Shown: positions 62,882 through 64,000 of the stretch, one piece after another
Position numbering within the stretch: position 1 is the stretch's first letter
Layout of the letters: each line of letters starts with the position of its first letter
NCBI GenBank assembly: GCA_902729315.2
Contig: LR746278.1
Span: 2,923,501-2,987,500 of the forward strand
Origin: Spirodela intermedia
Lineage: Eukaryota > Streptophyta > Magnoliopsida > Alismatales > Araceae
Length of the DNA: 64,000 bases
Direction of reading: 5' to 3'
Made by a program: the position numbers and the translations under genes
Notes under the pieces: generated by a model
What the model saw: only the letters and a program-made list of their open reading frames with translations
Databases searched by the model: none
Told to the model about the DNA's origin: nothing

Positions 62882-63721
62882 TCAGTCGTTGGGTGCCATC
62901 TCCCACTGGTCAGAGCCCTCCCCATCAGCTCCTCGTCGCTTCCTCTTGCTATCACCATGCTTTGATCGCCTCGGAGCTTCATCCTCACTGCCGCTCTCAT
63001 ACTGCGGCCCTGCCGCCGGCCCCCTGGTGCCTCCCTGGTGCCACAATTGATCATCGGGGCGGTGGGCAGAGTCCTGTACCTTGCTGCCTTGATCCGATCC
63101 AGCGTCATATCGGTCGCTCTGATCGCTGCCGGACCTCCTCTGTTCTCTCTTTGGCATCCTAGGATTGGCCGCCAGCGGCAGCGGCGGCCGGATCAGTGGT
63201 GGCATCCCCATCGGCCGATTCCCTCGAGCAGCACCAATGCCCGTCATGGCCATGCCGCCCATGAAGGGAGGCCTGCTGCCGCCCATCATCATGCCGATCC
63301 CGCCGCCATGGAAGACAGCAGATCCAGGTTGCGCCATGCCGGGGAAGTTGCCAGAGAATCTTGGGCCGGGGAAGGGCTGGAAGAACCGGGGGCCAAAGAG
63401 ATCAGGGTTGCCAAAGCCATCGGTAGCGACGGCGCCATACCCGAACCCGTCGGCACCCATCATCATGGGGGGGAAGCCCCGGATGCCAAGCATCGGCCGG
63501 CTGCCGCGCACCATTGGCATGTGCGGCGGCCACATCAGGGCACGGCCCCGTCCCCTCGCAAGAGCAGCCTGGCCCAAAACTTCTTCCTCTTCGTCGCTGT
63601 CCTCTTCCTCTTCCTCGTTGTCCTCAAAGGGAACGATGTCCGGATTCTCAGCCGAATCGTCCATCTCGACTCCCTTCGCCTTCTCCTCCTCACGCTTGGA
63701 CTCTGCAGCGATTAGCATGGC
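62882..63721 (-). CDS. CPSF30: CPSF30 long isoform, last coding exon (5' part outside window)
   Basis: The C-terminal 279 residues of the plant cleavage and polyadenylation factor CPSF30-L, whose full protein has CCCH zinc fingers and a YTH m6A-reading domain. The exon begins after a pyrimidine-rich acceptor (TTTCTATCCAG) at 63722 and reads AMLIAAESKREEEKAKGV. It continues with DSAENPDIVPFEDNEEEEED, an acidic run, and a Met/Gly/Pro-rich tail (ARGRGRALMWPPHMPM, RGFPPMMMGADGFGYG). It ends in an RS/acidic segment (SDQSDRYDAGSDQG). These are characteristic of plant CPSF30-L, but neither the zinc fingers nor the YTH domain lies in this window. 63722-64000 is intron. The gene is convergent with ACD11. 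Confidence 0.85.
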   Translation of the reverse strand, partial: AMLIAAESKREEEKAKGVEMDDSAENPDIVPFEDNEEEEEDSDEEEEVLGQAALARGRGRALMWPPHMPMVRGSRPMLGIRGFPPMMMGADGFGYGAVATDGFGNPDLFGPRFFQPFPGPRFSGNFPGMAQPGSAVFHGGGIGMMMGGSRPPFMGGMAMTGIGAARGNRPMGMPPLIRPPLPLAANPRMPKREQRRSGSDQSDRYDAGSDQGSKVQDSAHRPDDQLWHQGGTRGPAAGPQYESGSEDEAPRRSKHGDSKRKRRGADGEGSDQWEMAPND

Positions 63722-64000
63722 CTGGATAGAAAGGCACCCAAGAGCAGGAATATCAATGGAAGTGATGATGGAGGATGAGGAAATTATATCTGGAGCAAGT
63801 TGGTTTAGCAGGTTCATCATGCCATATGTTCAAACAGACCTGAAGCATTATTCACTAACAGGCCCAATCCTGTGGTTATGTGCCCAGAAATATTCTAAAT
63901 AAAAAATCCGCATTCAATTAAAAAAAAATCATAAATTCAAGCTCTGTGCTACAATGGTAATGCCATCAATTCAGCACTGAAGAGAAAGTGCGGATGTTAA
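63722..64000 (-). other. CPSF30 intron reaching the window edge
   Basis: AT-richer sequence upstream of the last exon. No further exon can be recognised before the edge. Confidence 0.5.

Noticed and set aside
63038..63902. plus-strand frames of 225 and 245 codons opposite CPSF30
   Set aside because: Antisense readings of the Met/Gly/Pro-rich CPSF30 exon.

Overview
This is plant nuclear DNA. It encodes photosystem I subunit PsaK, an NPH3/BTB protein, a NOI (RIN4-like) protein, an X8 callose-binding-type protein and a plant-type aromatic amino acid decarboxylase. Coding exons are very GC-rich, sit in AT-rich intergenic DNA and are broken by typical GT-AG introns. A monocot or early-diverging angiosperm fits the strong GC contrast and the decarboxylase sequence, but that is inference. 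Exon structures below were read by eye from reading frame, splice sites and family similarity; none was tested against transcripts.

Layout. 0.3-5.9 kb (-): DNA topoisomerase II, 18 exons visible, 3' end unresolved at the left edge. 6.7-23.5 kb: a tyrosine/DOPA decarboxylase (TYDC) array. It has two intact single-exon genes (TYDC1 at 9.05 kb, TYDC2 at 21.47 kb), a decayed TYDC 3' end at 13.05 kb, and three copies of the upstream region (6.7, 16.1 and 19.2 kb), one of them without a gene. Two relics of an unrecognised protein-coding gene (14.4-15.5 and 17.5-18.4 kb) ride in the same duplicated unit. 24-40 kb: a gene-poor, AT-rich tract of old, diverged, nested repeats, with LTR-like pieces and a Copia reverse-transcriptase scrap. 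40.4-63.7 kb: a gene-dense block with an X8/GPI protein (+), PSAK (-), SEC22 (+), an NPH3/BTB protein (+), a NOI protein (+), an ACD11-like sphingolipid transfer protein (+) and the last exon of CPSF30 (-).

The housekeeping genes are not a functional cluster. The biologically linked part is the TYDC array, which would feed tyramine/dopamine into phenolic amides or tyrosine-derived alkaloids. Its most striking property is that the two genes are almost identical from just upstream of the TATA box to the stop codon, whereas their promoters and 3' flanks have diverged clearly. That pattern suggests recent gene conversion. Other notable items are a well-formed U12-type intron in SEC22, a GC-AG intron in TOP2, and a three-exon NOI gene whose first coding exon is only 9 bases.
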